Shown here: positions 44,434-52,765 of the stretch, piece after piece
Position numbering within the stretch: position 1 is the stretch's first letter
Layout: every line of letters starts with the position of its first letter
Assembly: GCF_000720255.1 (NCBI RefSeq)
Contig: NZ_JOJE01000010.1
Location: forward strand, 1-64,000
Source of the DNA: Streptomyces griseus subsp. griseus
GTDB taxonomy: Bacteria > Actinomycetota > Actinomycetes > Streptomycetales > Streptomycetaceae
Length of the DNA stretch: 64,000 bases
Direction of reading: 5' to 3'
The notes under the pieces: model-generated
The model's database searches: none
What the model was told of the DNA's origin: nothing
Seen by the model: only the letters and a program-made list of their open reading frames with translations
Translations under genes and position numbers: made by a program

Positions 44434-45264
44434 TCAGCCCTGGGGAAACAGTCGTTCGAGGACGATGGCGATGCCGTCGTCCTCGTTCGATTTGGTGATC
44501 TCGTCGGCGACGGCCTTGATTTCGGGATGCGCGTTGGCCATCGCGACGCCACGGGCCGCCCAGTCGAACATCGGGATGTCGTTGGGCATGTCCCCGAAGG
44601 CGATCGTGTCCGCCGGGCTCAGGCCCAGGTGCTCGGCGGCCAGGGCCAGACCGGTCGCCTTGGTGATGCCGCACGGCTGGAGTTCCACGGTGCCCGGCCC
44701 CGACATGGTGACCGTCGCCAGCGAGCCGACCACTCCCCGCGCCGTGGCCGCCAACTCGTCGTCGGACAGGTCGGGATGGCGCAGCAGTACCTTGCTGATC
44801 GGCTCGCACCACAGATCGGCGCGCCGGTCGACCCGCACGGCGGGCAGGGTCGGGTGGGGCATCAGATACCCGGGCTCGATGAGCGTCAGGCCGTCGACGC
44901 CGTCCTGGTCGACCGCGGCGTACACCTGCCCCACCTCGGCCTCGACCTTCTCGAGCGCGGTCTCGGCCAGCTCCCGGTCCAGAGTGATCGACCACAGCAG
45001 ACGGTCCGCGCCGGCGTCGTAGACCTGCGCGCCCTGCCCGCACACCGCGAGCCCCGTGCTGCCGAGGTCGTCGAGGAGCGGGCGCACCCGGGGTGCCGGC
45101 CGTCCCGTCACGACGAGGTGCTGGGCACCCGCCCGTGCCACCCGCGCCAGCGCGGCGAAGGACCGGTCGGAGACGGTGTCGTCGCCGCGCAGCAGCGTTC
45201 CGTCCAGGTCGGTGGCGATGAGTGAGTACGTGGTGCGCTCGTTTGATGCGGTGGGTGCGGCCAT
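44434..45264 (-). CDS. HAD-IIB (Cof-type) phosphatase
   Basis: 276 residues, Cof/YbjI type. Motif I DLDGTLL (Asp19 and Asp21), motif II VVTGRP, a C2 cap domain, and motif IV GDMPNDIPMF are all in place. It should remove phosphate from sugar phosphates or FMN-like compounds in the cytoplasm. The ATG at 45264 starts MAAPTASNE; a longer upstream frame was not used because it lacks a ribosome site. Confidence 0.92.
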   Translation of the reverse strand: MAAPTASNERTTYSLIATDLDGTLLRGDDTVSDRSFAALARVARAGAQHLVVTGRPAPRVRPLLDDLGSTGLAVCGQGAQVYDAGADRLLWSITLDRELAETALEKVEAEVGQVYAAVDQDGVDGLTLIEPGYLMPHPTLPAVRVDRRADLWCEPISKVLLRHPDLSDDELAATARGVVGSLATVTMSGPGTVELQPCGITKATGLALAAEHLGLSPADTIAFGDMPNDIPMFDWAARGVAMANAHPEIKAVADEITKSNEDDGIAIVLERLFPQG

Positions 45265-45298
45265 GATCAGAGAATACGGACAGGACACCTCCCTCGAC

Positions 45299-45790
45299 TC
45301 AGCGCGAACCGGACCGCGGGGGCGCCCGCCGCCGTCCCGCCGCGCCTTTCAACTCCACCGTGGCGATCGGCTTTTCACTCCCAGGTGGTGCCCACGGGCT
45401 CCTTGAGGGTGGTGTCATCGCTTCCGCCGGCTTCAGCCCGGCCCGCTCGGCGTCGTCGAAGAAGGGGGCCTCGCGCCAGGCGGCGACGGACGAGATGCGG
45501 TCCTCGCTCGCGCCGGCCTTGCGCAGGTTGTGCGTGTGGCCGTGGACGCACAACCTGCACCCGTTGATCTGGCTGACGCGCAGCCCCACGATCTCGGCGA
45601 CGTCCTGGGGCAGACCGCCCTCCCCGACGGTCTCCAACATGTTGCCGATGCCCTTCACGGCACCGGGGAGGACGAAGGCCGGGTTCCTGGCCCGCAGGGT
45701 GCTCGGACCGGCCTGGGCCGGGAGGTGACGGCAGGGCTGTGAACTGACGGCGCGTGGGACAGCGTTCGCTTCATGCCGGAATTGCCCCAT
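45299..45790 (-). pseudogene. Decayed AhpD-like / carboxymuconolactone decarboxylase family gene
   Basis: A frame of at most 163 residues has a good family core: RNPAFVLPGAVKGIGN, then VGLRVSQINGCRLCVHGHTHNLRKAG (the CxxC and His of the peroxidase centre), then AAWREAPFFDDAERAGLKPAEA. There the homology stops, and the last 40 residues are unrelated and basic. About one third of a normal protein is missing at the C-terminus, and the N-terminus is also unlike the family. I read it as a truncated remnant; a short active form cannot be excluded. Confidence 0.6.
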
Positions 45791-45955
45791 CCAACAACCC
45801 CAATTCGGACATTGCCAACCTTTTAGGCCCTGCCCAAGACCGGGAACTCGGCCGTAACGTGTGGCGCGACCACATGGAATCCCGCCGGAGCACCTCGGGA
45901 TCACCCGTGGGATCCATCGCACGCATGGCCCGGATGAGAGTGAGGCAGCCACCCC

Positions 45956-47173
45956 ATGCCCCCCTTCGACGTCCCCGAGGGCGACCCCTTCGGCCCGCAC
46001 AACCTTCCCTACGGCGTCTTCTCCCCCGCCGGTTCCGACGCGGCCGGCCGCAGGGTCGGCGTCCGTCTCGGCGACCACGTCCTCGACGCGGGCGCGGCCG
46101 CCCGCGCGCTCGGCTCGCCGTACGCCGCCCTCCTCGCGCAGTCCTCGCTGAACCCGCTCCTCGCCGCGGGCCGCACCGCCTGGTCCGACGTGCGGCGGGC
46201 GCTCACCGCCTGGGTGACGGTGCCCTCGCACCGGGACGCCATCGAACCGCTCTTCCACCCCCTGTCCTCGGTGACCCTGCACCTGCCCTTCGAGGTCGCG
46301 GACTACGTCGACTTCTACGCCTCCGAGAACCACGCCCGGAACGTGGGCCGGATCTTCCGCCCGGACGCGGAGGACTCCCTGACCCCGAACTGGAAGCACC
46401 TGCCCATCGGTTACCACGGCCGCTCGGGCACGGTGGTGGTCTCCGGCACGGACGTCGTCCGGCCATCGGGCCAGCGCAAGGCTCCCTCGGACCCGGCGCC
46501 GGTCTTCGGCCCGTCGGTCCGCCTGGACATCGAGGCGGAGGTCGGCTTCGTCGTCGGGGTGCCCTCGGGGCGGGGGAAGCCGGTGGGGCTGTCCGCCTTC
46601 CGCGAGCACGTCTTCGGGCTGTCCCTCCTCAACGACTGGTCCGCCCGGGACGTGCAGGCCTGGGAGTACGTCCCTCTCGGTCCGTTCCTCGGCAAGTCCT
46701 TCGCCACGTCGGTGTCCGCGTGGATCACCCCGCTCGACGCCCTGGAGGAAGCACGGGTGGCGCCCCCGAAGCGCACCCACCCGCTGCTGCCCTATCTGGA
46801 CGACAGCGAGGAAGAGCCCGGCGGCTACGACCTGCGGATCTCCGTCGCCGTCAACGGCCATGTCGTCTCCGAGCCGCCCTTCTCCACCATGTACTGGACG
46901 GCCGCCCAGCAACTCGCCCACATGACCGTCAACGGCGCCTCCCTGCGCACCGGCGACCTCTTCGGCTCGGGCACGGTGAGCGGTCCCACCGAACGCGAGC
47001 GCGGCTCCCTGCTGGAACTGACGTGGAACGGACGCGACCCCCTGGAACTCCCCGACGGCAAGCGCACCTTCCTGGAGGACGGCGACGTGGTCACCCTGTC
47101 GGCCTGGGCCCCCGGCCCGGGCGGTGTCCGGGTGGGTCTGGGTGAGGTCACCGGGCGGATTCTGCCCGGGTGA
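45956..47173 (+). CDS. fahA: Fumarylacetoacetase
   Basis: 405 residues, the usual length. The N-terminal SH3-like domain is followed by the FAH domain with DFYASENHARNVGRIFRP, NWKHLPIGYHGRSGTVV (catalytic His), LDIEAEVGFVVG (metal ligand Glu) and LLNDWSARDVQAWEYVPLGPFLGKSF. It cleaves fumarylacetoacetate to fumarate and acetoacetate, the last step of tyrosine/homogentisate breakdown. No homogentisate dioxygenase lies next to it, so the pathway is split. The ATG at 45956 has GAGG upstream. Confidence 0.96.
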   Translation: MPPFDVPEGDPFGPHNLPYGVFSPAGSDAAGRRVGVRLGDHVLDAGAAARALGSPYAALLAQSSLNPLLAAGRTAWSDVRRALTAWVTVPSHRDAIEPLFHPLSSVTLHLPFEVADYVDFYASENHARNVGRIFRPDAEDSLTPNWKHLPIGYHGRSGTVVVSGTDVVRPSGQRKAPSDPAPVFGPSVRLDIEAEVGFVVGVPSGRGKPVGLSAFREHVFGLSLLNDWSARDVQAWEYVPLGPFLGKSFATSVSAWITPLDALEEARVAPPKRTHPLLPYLDDSEEEPGGYDLRISVAVNGHVVSEPPFSTMYWTAAQQLAHMTVNGASLRTGDLFGSGTVSGPTERERGSLLELTWNGRDPLELPDGKRTFLEDGDVVTLSAWAPGPGGVRVGLGEVTGRILPG

Positions 47174-47483
47174 CTCCGGCCGATCCTCGGACCGCCCATC
47201 GGGCTGACTCCACCGGCTCACGCCGTCATACTGGCGACGGGAGCCCCTGGATGAGGCCGCCCACCGTGCGGTGAGGCGCGCTTGCCGCACAACCGAGCCA
47301 GACCCCCGCGCGGGGAGCCGCGCTCGCCGCACACAGCTGGACCCGCGTGCGGTGGGCCGCCCTCGCCGCACAACCGAGCCACACCCCCGTGCGATGAGCC
47401 GCCCTCGCCGCACACAGCCCCAGCCCCGTACTCCGCACTGCCCCCACTCCTTCCGCCTCCCGACCAGGACCGGAGCCCGTGGC
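47174..47483. other. 310-bp gap filled by imperfect 40-bp repeats
   Basis: No gene supported. About 3.5 imperfect units of 39-42 bp (TCGCCGCACA followed by ACCGAGCCA or CAGC blocks) run from about 47282 to 47420. They sit between fahA and the M56 peptidase gene, and open frames across them on both strands are low-complexity. Confidence 0.6.
47282..47420 (+). repeat. Imperfect ~40-bp tandem repeat
   Basis: Units share CGCCGCACA(A/C), CCCCCG(C/T)GCG and GAGCCGC(G/C)C blocks and alternate in type (ACCGAGCC and CAGCTGGACC). Divergence between units is moderate. Confidence 0.75.
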
Positions 47484-48422
47484 ATGACCGTCTGCCTGCT
47501 CCTGCTGAGCGCCGTCGCTCTGGCGGCCGCCGTGCCGGTCCCGCGTGCGCTGACCCGGGCGGTGTGGCCGGAGCGGGAACCGGTGGTGGGGCTGTGGGCG
47601 TGGCAGTGCCTGGTCGCCACCGTGCTGCTGTGCTGCCTGACCGCCCTGCTCCTGGGCGCGGCCGCCGTCTTCCACACCGTCCGCACCCATGTGTTCGCGC
47701 CCGCGCCGACGGCGGTGGCCGAGGCGTACGACCTCTCGGCCGCGCCCCTCTGGGCGGCCGCACTCACCCTGCTGCTGGCCTGTGGCGCCGCCTGGACCAC
47801 CGCCATGCTCGGCCGTGAACTGGTCGAGGCGCGCCGCCGCCGCGGCAGGACCCGCGCCCACCTGCGTGAACGCGCCCCCGACCTGCCCGCCGGCCTGGGC
47901 TCGGCCCGCGGTCCGCTGCTGGTGCTGGAGGACGAGTACCCCGACGCCTGGTGGATGCCCGGCCATCCGCCCCAGCTGATCGTCACCACCGGCGCCCTGC
48001 ACCGCCTCACCGCCCACCAGCTCGATGCCGTCCTCACCCATGAGCGCGGCCACGCCCGCGCCCACCACGACTGGCTCCTGCACCTCTCCACTGCCCTGGC
48101 CACCGGCTTCCCCCGTATCCCTCTCTTCTCCCACTTCTGCGACCAGACGCACCGCCTGGTCGAACTCGCCGCCGACGACACGGCCTCCCGCCGCTGCGGT
48201 CATCTGACGACGGCCCTGGCCCTGATCGAGCTGAACCAGCACCGCGGCGTCCTGTCCTGCGCCTCCAGCCACCGCCTCCTGGGCGAACGCGTGGACCGTC
48301 TCCTCGAACCGCCGCCCCGCCTGGGCCGCAGGCACCGCGCCCTGACGTCGACGGTGGCCGCGCTGGTGCCGTTGCTGCCGCTGCTCATCACGTTCGCGCC
48401 CGGGCTGACCGCACTGACGTAA
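47484..48422 (+). CDS. M56-family membrane metallopeptidase
   Basis: 312 residues. Three or four N-terminal helices, then a cytoplasmic zinc protease domain with HERGH (HExxH) and VELAADDTA supplying the third ligand, then a final helix. It belongs to the BlaR1/MecR1-related M56 group. These usually sit beside a BlaI/MecI/CopY-type repressor that they cleave. No such repressor is adjacent; the next gene is a GntR regulator. It also lacks a sensor domain. Confidence 0.9.
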   Translation: MTVCLLLLSAVALAAAVPVPRALTRAVWPEREPVVGLWAWQCLVATVLLCCLTALLLGAAAVFHTVRTHVFAPAPTAVAEAYDLSAAPLWAAALTLLLACGAAWTTAMLGRELVEARRRRGRTRAHLRERAPDLPAGLGSARGPLLVLEDEYPDAWWMPGHPPQLIVTTGALHRLTAHQLDAVLTHERGHARAHHDWLLHLSTALATGFPRIPLFSHFCDQTHRLVELAADDTASRRCGHLTTALALIELNQHRGVLSCASSHRLLGERVDRLLEPPPRLGRRHRALTSTVAALVPLLPLLITFAPGLTALT

Positions 48423-48564
48423 CCGGGCAACCGCGGCACGGCGAGCAGGTGGGGCCCTGGCAGGCAAAAGTGGCAGATCTTGCTCGCCCTGCGAAGAAAC
48501 AGCAGGTCAGCTCGTTATCTGACGCTTCGAAGACTGGCGCAACACTTCCGCAACACCACTATCC

Positions 48565-48575
48565 CTACCGGGTAG
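48565..48575. promoter_or_regulatory. Palindrome CTACCGGGTAG upstream of the GntR gene
   Basis: A perfect 5-bp-arm palindrome (CTACC-G-GGTAG) 13 bp before the GntR start codon, within an AT-richer leader. A candidate autoregulatory or sulfur-related operator; no second copy was seen before the ferredoxin gene. Confidence 0.4.
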
Positions 48576-48588
48576 ATATGGTTCCGCC

Positions 48589-49374
48589 ATGTCCACCGAC
48601 CGCATCCGAGACCACGCCGGCCAGGGCGCGACCACCGTCGCCGCCCACCGTGCGCGGCGTCGGCTGCGCGCCGATCAGGCCCGGCAGCTCGCCGACCTCC
48701 TCCGCCACCAGATCCTCACCGGCGGCTTCACGGCCGGCACCCTGCCGCACGAGACCACCCTCGCCACCGACTACGGCGCCTCCCGCAACACCGTGCGCCA
48801 GGCCCTCGATCTCCTCCGTGCGGAGGGGCTCGTGGAACGCCAGCCCGGTGTCGGCACGGTGGTCGTGGCCCAGAAGTACCCCCATGGACTCGACCGCCTG
48901 ATGGGCCTCGCGGAAACCCTGCGCGAGCACGGCACCGTCACCAACGAGGTCCGCACCATGGCCCCCGTCCCCGCGCCCGCACCCGTGGCCGACCGCCTCC
49001 GGGTCCCGGCCGGTACCGACGTCCTCTACATCGAACGTCTGCGCCGCCTCAACGGCCTCCCCCTCTCACTCGACCTGACGTACATCCCCCTCGACATCGG
49101 CACCGCGCTCCTCGACTGCGACCTGGAGAACACCGATGTCTTCCGCCTCCTGGAATCGATCACCGGCCTGCCCCTCGGCCACGCCGAGATCACCCTGGAG
49201 GCGGTGAACGCGGACGCCAACTCCGCCGCCGTACTCGAGGCCCCGCGCGGTGCGGCGGTCCTGATGCTGGAACGCCTCACCCACCTCGCCGACGGCCGCC
49301 CCGTCGACCTGGAGTTCATCCGCTTCCGCGGCGACCGCATCACCATGAGCGGCCTGCTGCACCGCTCCCTCTGA
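48589..49374 (+). CDS. GntR/HutC-type regulator with UTRA domain
   Basis: 261 residues. The winged helix is ADLLRHQILTGGFTAGTLPHETTL, then ASRNTVRQALDLLRAEGLVERQPGVGT. The C-terminal UTRA domain (about residues 105-255) binds small ligands in HutC-type members. It is followed 107 bp later, same strand, by the ferredoxin-ABC-flavoprotein operon, so it probably controls that operon in response to its substrate. A palindrome overlaps its leader. Confidence 0.92.
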   Translation: MSTDRIRDHAGQGATTVAAHRARRRLRADQARQLADLLRHQILTGGFTAGTLPHETTLATDYGASRNTVRQALDLLRAEGLVERQPGVGTVVVAQKYPHGLDRLMGLAETLREHGTVTNEVRTMAPVPAPAPVADRLRVPAGTDVLYIERLRRLNGLPLSLDLTYIPLDIGTALLDCDLENTDVFRLLESITGLPLGHAEITLEAVNADANSAAVLEAPRGAAVLMLERLTHLADGRPVDLEFIRFRGDRITMSGLLHRSL

Positions 49375-49481
49375 CATCCCCCATCCCCGCTCCGACCCGC
49401 CCCTTCACCCCTTCATCGTTCGGCACGGCCTCATCGGTTCGCTGTCGCGCGGGGAATCTCAGGAAATCTCTGGAGACAGCC

Positions 49482-49709
49482 ATGCCCTTGGTGCCCCAGC
49501 GGGCCGACGTGCCCGTGACCATCGACGAGTCGAAGTGCATCGAGGGCTGCACGCTCTGCGTGGAGATGTGTCCCCTGGACTCCCTCGCCATCGACGAGAG
49601 CAACGGCAAGGCGTACATGCACGTCGACGAGTGCTGGTACTGCGGCCCGTGCGCGGCCCGCTGTCCCACCGGAGCCGTCACGGTCAACATGCCCTATCTG
49701 CTCCGGTGA
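49482..49709 (+). CDS. 2x[4Fe-4S] ferredoxin, AprB-like
   Basis: 75 residues with two clusters. Cys19, 23, 26 and 30 form the first set (with a C-x3-C spacing in CIEGCTLC), and Cys51, 54, 57 and 61 the second (CWYCGPCAARCP). The second set resembles the AprB half of APS reductase, where a WECYSC-type motif occurs. It lies at the head of an operon that ends with an AprA-like flavoprotein, so it is probably its electron partner. The ATG at 49482 follows GGAGACAGCC. Confidence 0.9.
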   Translation: MPLVPQRADVPVTIDESKCIEGCTLCVEMCPLDSLAIDESNGKAYMHVDECWYCGPCAARCPTGAVTVNMPYLLR

Positions 49710-49723
49710 GAGGTCCGAACCCC

Positions 49724-51067
49724 ATGAAGAACAAAGCACTCCTCGCCGCCTCGCTCCTGCTCCTGCCCCTCACCGCCTGCGGCGGCAACGCGGCGGCCGG
49801 AGACGACGGCTCCACGGTCACGGTGACCGTCGGCTACCAGTCCAAGACCATCAACACGGTCACCGCCGGGACGCTGCTCCGCTCCCTCGGCTACTTCGAA
49901 AAGCAGCTCAACGCCCTCCACGACGGCCACACGTACAAGGTCGCCTGGCAGGACTACGCCACCGGCGCCCCGATCACCGCCCAGATGACCGCCGGGAAGA
50001 TCGACATCGGTTCGATGGGCGACTTCCCGCTGCTCATCAACGCGGCCCGGGGCAAGCAGCTCGGCAGCCCCACCCACCTGGTCTCGGTCACCGGTTACAA
50101 CCTGCGCGGCGGCCTCAACACCATCGTCACCGCCCCCGGCTCCAAGCTCACCTCCCTGAAGGACCTCAAGGGCAAGAAGGTCTCGACGAGCATCGGCTCC
50201 GCCGCCGACGGCACCCTCGTGCGTGCCCTCCAGCGCGCCGGCATCGACCCCGAGAAGGGCATCGAGAAGCTCAACCAGCAGCCCGCGGTGGGCGCCTCGG
50301 CCCTCACGGCGGGCAGCGCGGACGCGCTCTCCCAGTTCGTCGCCTGGCCCGGTCTGCTGGCCTACCAGGGCAAGGCCAAGGCCCTCTACGACGGTGCCCA
50401 GCTCGACCTGCCGACCTTCCACGGGGTCACCGCGCGCGAGGACTTCGCGAAGAAGCGCCCGGCCGTGCTGGAGGCGTTCCTCAAGGCCCAGGCCGAGGCG
50501 ACCGACTACCTCAACGACCACCCGGTCGACGCCGCCGAGAAGGTCGCGAAGGCCACCGGCCTGCCCGCCGAGGTCGTCTACCTCTACAACGGCGCCCACG
50601 GCATCTCCACCTTCGACCCGGCCGTCAAGCCGCAGCTCGTCTCCGCCCTCAAGGACGACGTGTCGGTGCTGAAGGCGGCGAAGCTCACCGGTGACGTGGA
50701 CGTGGACTCCTTCGTCGACGACCAGTACGTGAAGAAGGCCCTCGGCTCGTCGTACGCCAAGCGCCTCGCCTCCGCGCCGCCGCCCGCGGCGAGCGAGGTG
50801 TGGCCGAAGGGCGCCACCCGGACGCAGACTTTCAAGACGCCCGCCGAACTGCTCGGCTACGTCGCCAAGCACCGCGACGGCATCCGCGCGGCCTACGTTC
50901 CCGACACCACCACCGGCACCCTCTGGTTCGCCGACAAGGCGGTCTGGGTGGCCGACGGCGACCAGGTGCTGCCCTTCGTCGCCCCGGAGACCGCCCAGGC
51001 GTACATCACCGCCCACGGCGGGGCGCGCGTCATCACGTACGACGACGCGCTGGGGCGTGCCGCATGA
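49724..51067 (+). CDS. ABC substrate-binding lipoprotein with NosL-like C-terminal extension
   Basis: 447 residues. A lipobox LTAC (Cys19) anchors it outside the membrane. The main domain is a SsuA/NMT1-type binding protein (VTVGYQSKTINTVTAG, IDIGSMGDFPLLINAA) as for sulfonates, nitrate and thiamine precursors. The last about 85 residues (AYVPDTTTGTLWFADKAVWV, then LPFVAPETAQAYITAHGGARV) look like the C-terminal half of NosL copper-binding proteins. The fusion is unusual. The ATG at 49724 is 14 bp after the ferredoxin stop, and the stop overlaps the permease start (ATGA). Confidence 0.88.
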   Translation: MKNKALLAASLLLLPLTACGGNAAAGDDGSTVTVTVGYQSKTINTVTAGTLLRSLGYFEKQLNALHDGHTYKVAWQDYATGAPITAQMTAGKIDIGSMGDFPLLINAARGKQLGSPTHLVSVTGYNLRGGLNTIVTAPGSKLTSLKDLKGKKVSTSIGSAADGTLVRALQRAGIDPEKGIEKLNQQPAVGASALTAGSADALSQFVAWPGLLAYQGKAKALYDGAQLDLPTFHGVTAREDFAKKRPAVLEAFLKAQAEATDYLNDHPVDAAEKVAKATGLPAEVVYLYNGAHGISTFDPAVKPQLVSALKDDVSVLKAAKLTGDVDVDSFVDDQYVKKALGSSYAKRLASAPPPAASEVWPKGATRTQTFKTPAELLGYVAKHRDGIRAAYVPDTTTGTLWFADKAVWVADGDQVLPFVAPETAQAYITAHGGARVITYDDALGRAA

Positions 51068-51957
51068 CCGCCGCGCCCCTGCACCGCAGGCCGGTCGGCC
51101 GGTACGCGCTGCGGGTGGTCGCCCTCGCGGTCGCCCTCGGCCTCTGGCAGCTGTTGACCAGCCTGAACGTCGACCTGTGGCTGCGTTTCTCGCAGTTCCC
51201 CACGGTCGCCGACGTGGCCCGGGCCTTCGCCGACCGCCTGTCGGGGCCCGACTACTGGACGGACCTGACGGACAGCCTGACCCGCATCGTCACCGGCTTC
51301 CTGCTCGCGGCGGTGCTGGGCGTGGCCACGGGCGTGCTCGTGGCCCGCTCTCGGCTCGCCGAGGACCTGATCGGGCCGATCCTGGAGGTCGTCCGCCCGA
51401 TCCCGGCGATCGCCCTGGTCCCCGTTGCGATCCTGCTCTTCCCCTCCAACGAGCAGGGCATCGTCTTCATCACCTTCACCGCCGCCTTCTTCCCCGTGCT
51501 GGTCTCCACCCGGCACGCGGTCCGCGCACTGGCCCCGGTCTGGGAAGAGGCGGTGCGCACCATGGGCGGCGGCCGGTGGCGGATCCTCGGCTCGGTGATC
51601 CTGCCGGGCGCGCTGCCCGGCATCTTCGGCGGCCTGTCGGTCGGCATCGGCGTCTCGTGGATCTGTGTGATCTCCGCCGAGATGATTTCCGGCCAGTACG
51701 GCGTCGGCTACCGCACCTGGCAGGACTACACGATCGTCAACTACCCCGGCGTGTTCGTCGGCATGGTCACCATCGGCGTCCTCGGCTGGCTCACCTCCAC
51801 GGCCGTGGAACTCCTGGGCCGCCGCCTGACCCGCTGGCTGCCGCGCACCTCGTACGTGCCCGGAGCCCGGGTCCGAGCCGTCCGGCCCGCCCAGCCGCAG
51901 CCCAGTCCGAAGACCGCACCCGAGGCCGAGGAGGCGCGCGATGAGCACCTCGTCTGA
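51064..51957 (+). CDS. ABC transporter permease, SsuC/TauC type
   Basis: 297 residues, six helices, with the EAA loop EEAVRTMGGGRWRILGSVILPGALPGIFGG that contacts the ATPase. The start overlaps the binding-protein stop, and the end overlaps the ATPase gene by 17 bp. The C-terminal 40 residues are a disordered Pro/Ala tail. It belongs to the sulfonate/taurine/nitrate importer group, so a small anion is a fair guess for the substrate. Confidence 0.92.
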   Translation: MTAAPLHRRPVGRYALRVVALAVALGLWQLLTSLNVDLWLRFSQFPTVADVARAFADRLSGPDYWTDLTDSLTRIVTGFLLAAVLGVATGVLVARSRLAEDLIGPILEVVRPIPAIALVPVAILLFPSNEQGIVFITFTAAFFPVLVSTRHAVRALAPVWEEAVRTMGGGRWRILGSVILPGALPGIFGGLSVGIGVSWICVISAEMISGQYGVGYRTWQDYTIVNYPGVFVGMVTIGVLGWLTSTAVELLGRRLTRWLPRTSYVPGARVRAVRPAQPQPSPKTAPEAEEARDEHLV

Positions 51958-52765
51958 GACCGCGACGAGCACCACGTCAGGCGGCCTCTCCAAGAAGCAG
52001 ACGCTCCCTGCCCAGGAGGGGGGTGCGCCCGCGCGCGGCACCCGCCTCACGCTCCGCGCCGCCTCCCTGGGCCGCCCGGACGCTCCGGTACTGGACGACG
52101 TCGACCTGGACGTCGCCCCCGGCGAGATCCTCACCGTCGTCGGCCCGTCCGGCTGCGGCAAGTCCACCCTCCTGCGCACCCTGGCCGGCCTGCTGTCACC
52201 GCTCGGCGGGGAGATCGCCCAGGACGGGCGCCCGCTGGCGGGCCCGTCCGCCGACCGCGCCCTGGTCTTCCAGGAGGACGCCCTCCTCCCCTGGCGCACC
52301 CTGCGCGCCAACGTCGAACTCCCGCTGGCCATCCGCGGTGTGGCGCGCTCCGACCGGCGTGCGCAGGCCGAGGCGTGGCTGGCCCGGGTCGGACTCGCCG
52401 AGCACGCCCGCCAGTTGCCGCACCGCGTCTCCGGCGGCCAGCGCCAACGCGCCCAGCTGGCCCGCGCCCTGGCCGGCAGCCCCCGCGCCGTCCTCATGGA
52501 CGAGCCGTTCGGCGCGCTCGACGCACAGACCCGCGCCGGCATGCAGGACCTGCTGGTGGAGGTGCTGCGCGGCACGGGCGCGACCGTCGTCTTCGTCACC
52601 CACGACGTGGACGAGGCACTGTTCCTCGGCGACCGCGTGGCCCTCCTCGGCGCCGGCGGCCTCCTCGCCGTACGGGACGTACCGCGCCCGCGTGACCGCT
52701 CGGCGCACGACGACCCCGCGCGCGTGGCCCTGCGACGCGACGTCCTGACCTCCTTCGGTACGTGA
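51941..52765 (+). CDS. ABC transporter ATPase, SsuB/TauB type
   Basis: 274 residues. A 35-residue Ser/Thr-rich leader precedes the ABC domain: Walker A GPSGCGKST, Q-loop LVFQEDALLPW, signature VSGGQRQR, Walker B AVLMDEPFGALD, and H-loop VTHDVDEAL. It matches nitrate/sulfonate/taurine importers. The stop overlaps the next start (GTGA at 52762-52765). It energises uptake for the cassette. Confidence 0.95.
   Translation: MSTSSETATSTTSGGLSKKQTLPAQEGGAPARGTRLTLRAASLGRPDAPVLDDVDLDVAPGEILTVVGPSGCGKSTLLRTLAGLLSPLGGEIAQDGRPLAGPSADRALVFQEDALLPWRTLRANVELPLAIRGVARSDRRAQAEAWLARVGLAEHARQLPHRVSGGQRQRAQLARALAGSPRAVLMDEPFGALDAQTRAGMQDLLVEVLRGTGATVVFVTHDVDEALFLGDRVALLGAGGLLAVRDVPRPRDRSAHDDPARVALRRDVLTSFGT

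Noticed and set aside
45299..48181. A long minus-strand frame ahead of the AhpD-like remnant
   Set aside because: The part beyond 45790 is antisense to fumarylacetoacetase and the M56 gene and shows no domain. Only the AhpD-like end has homology.
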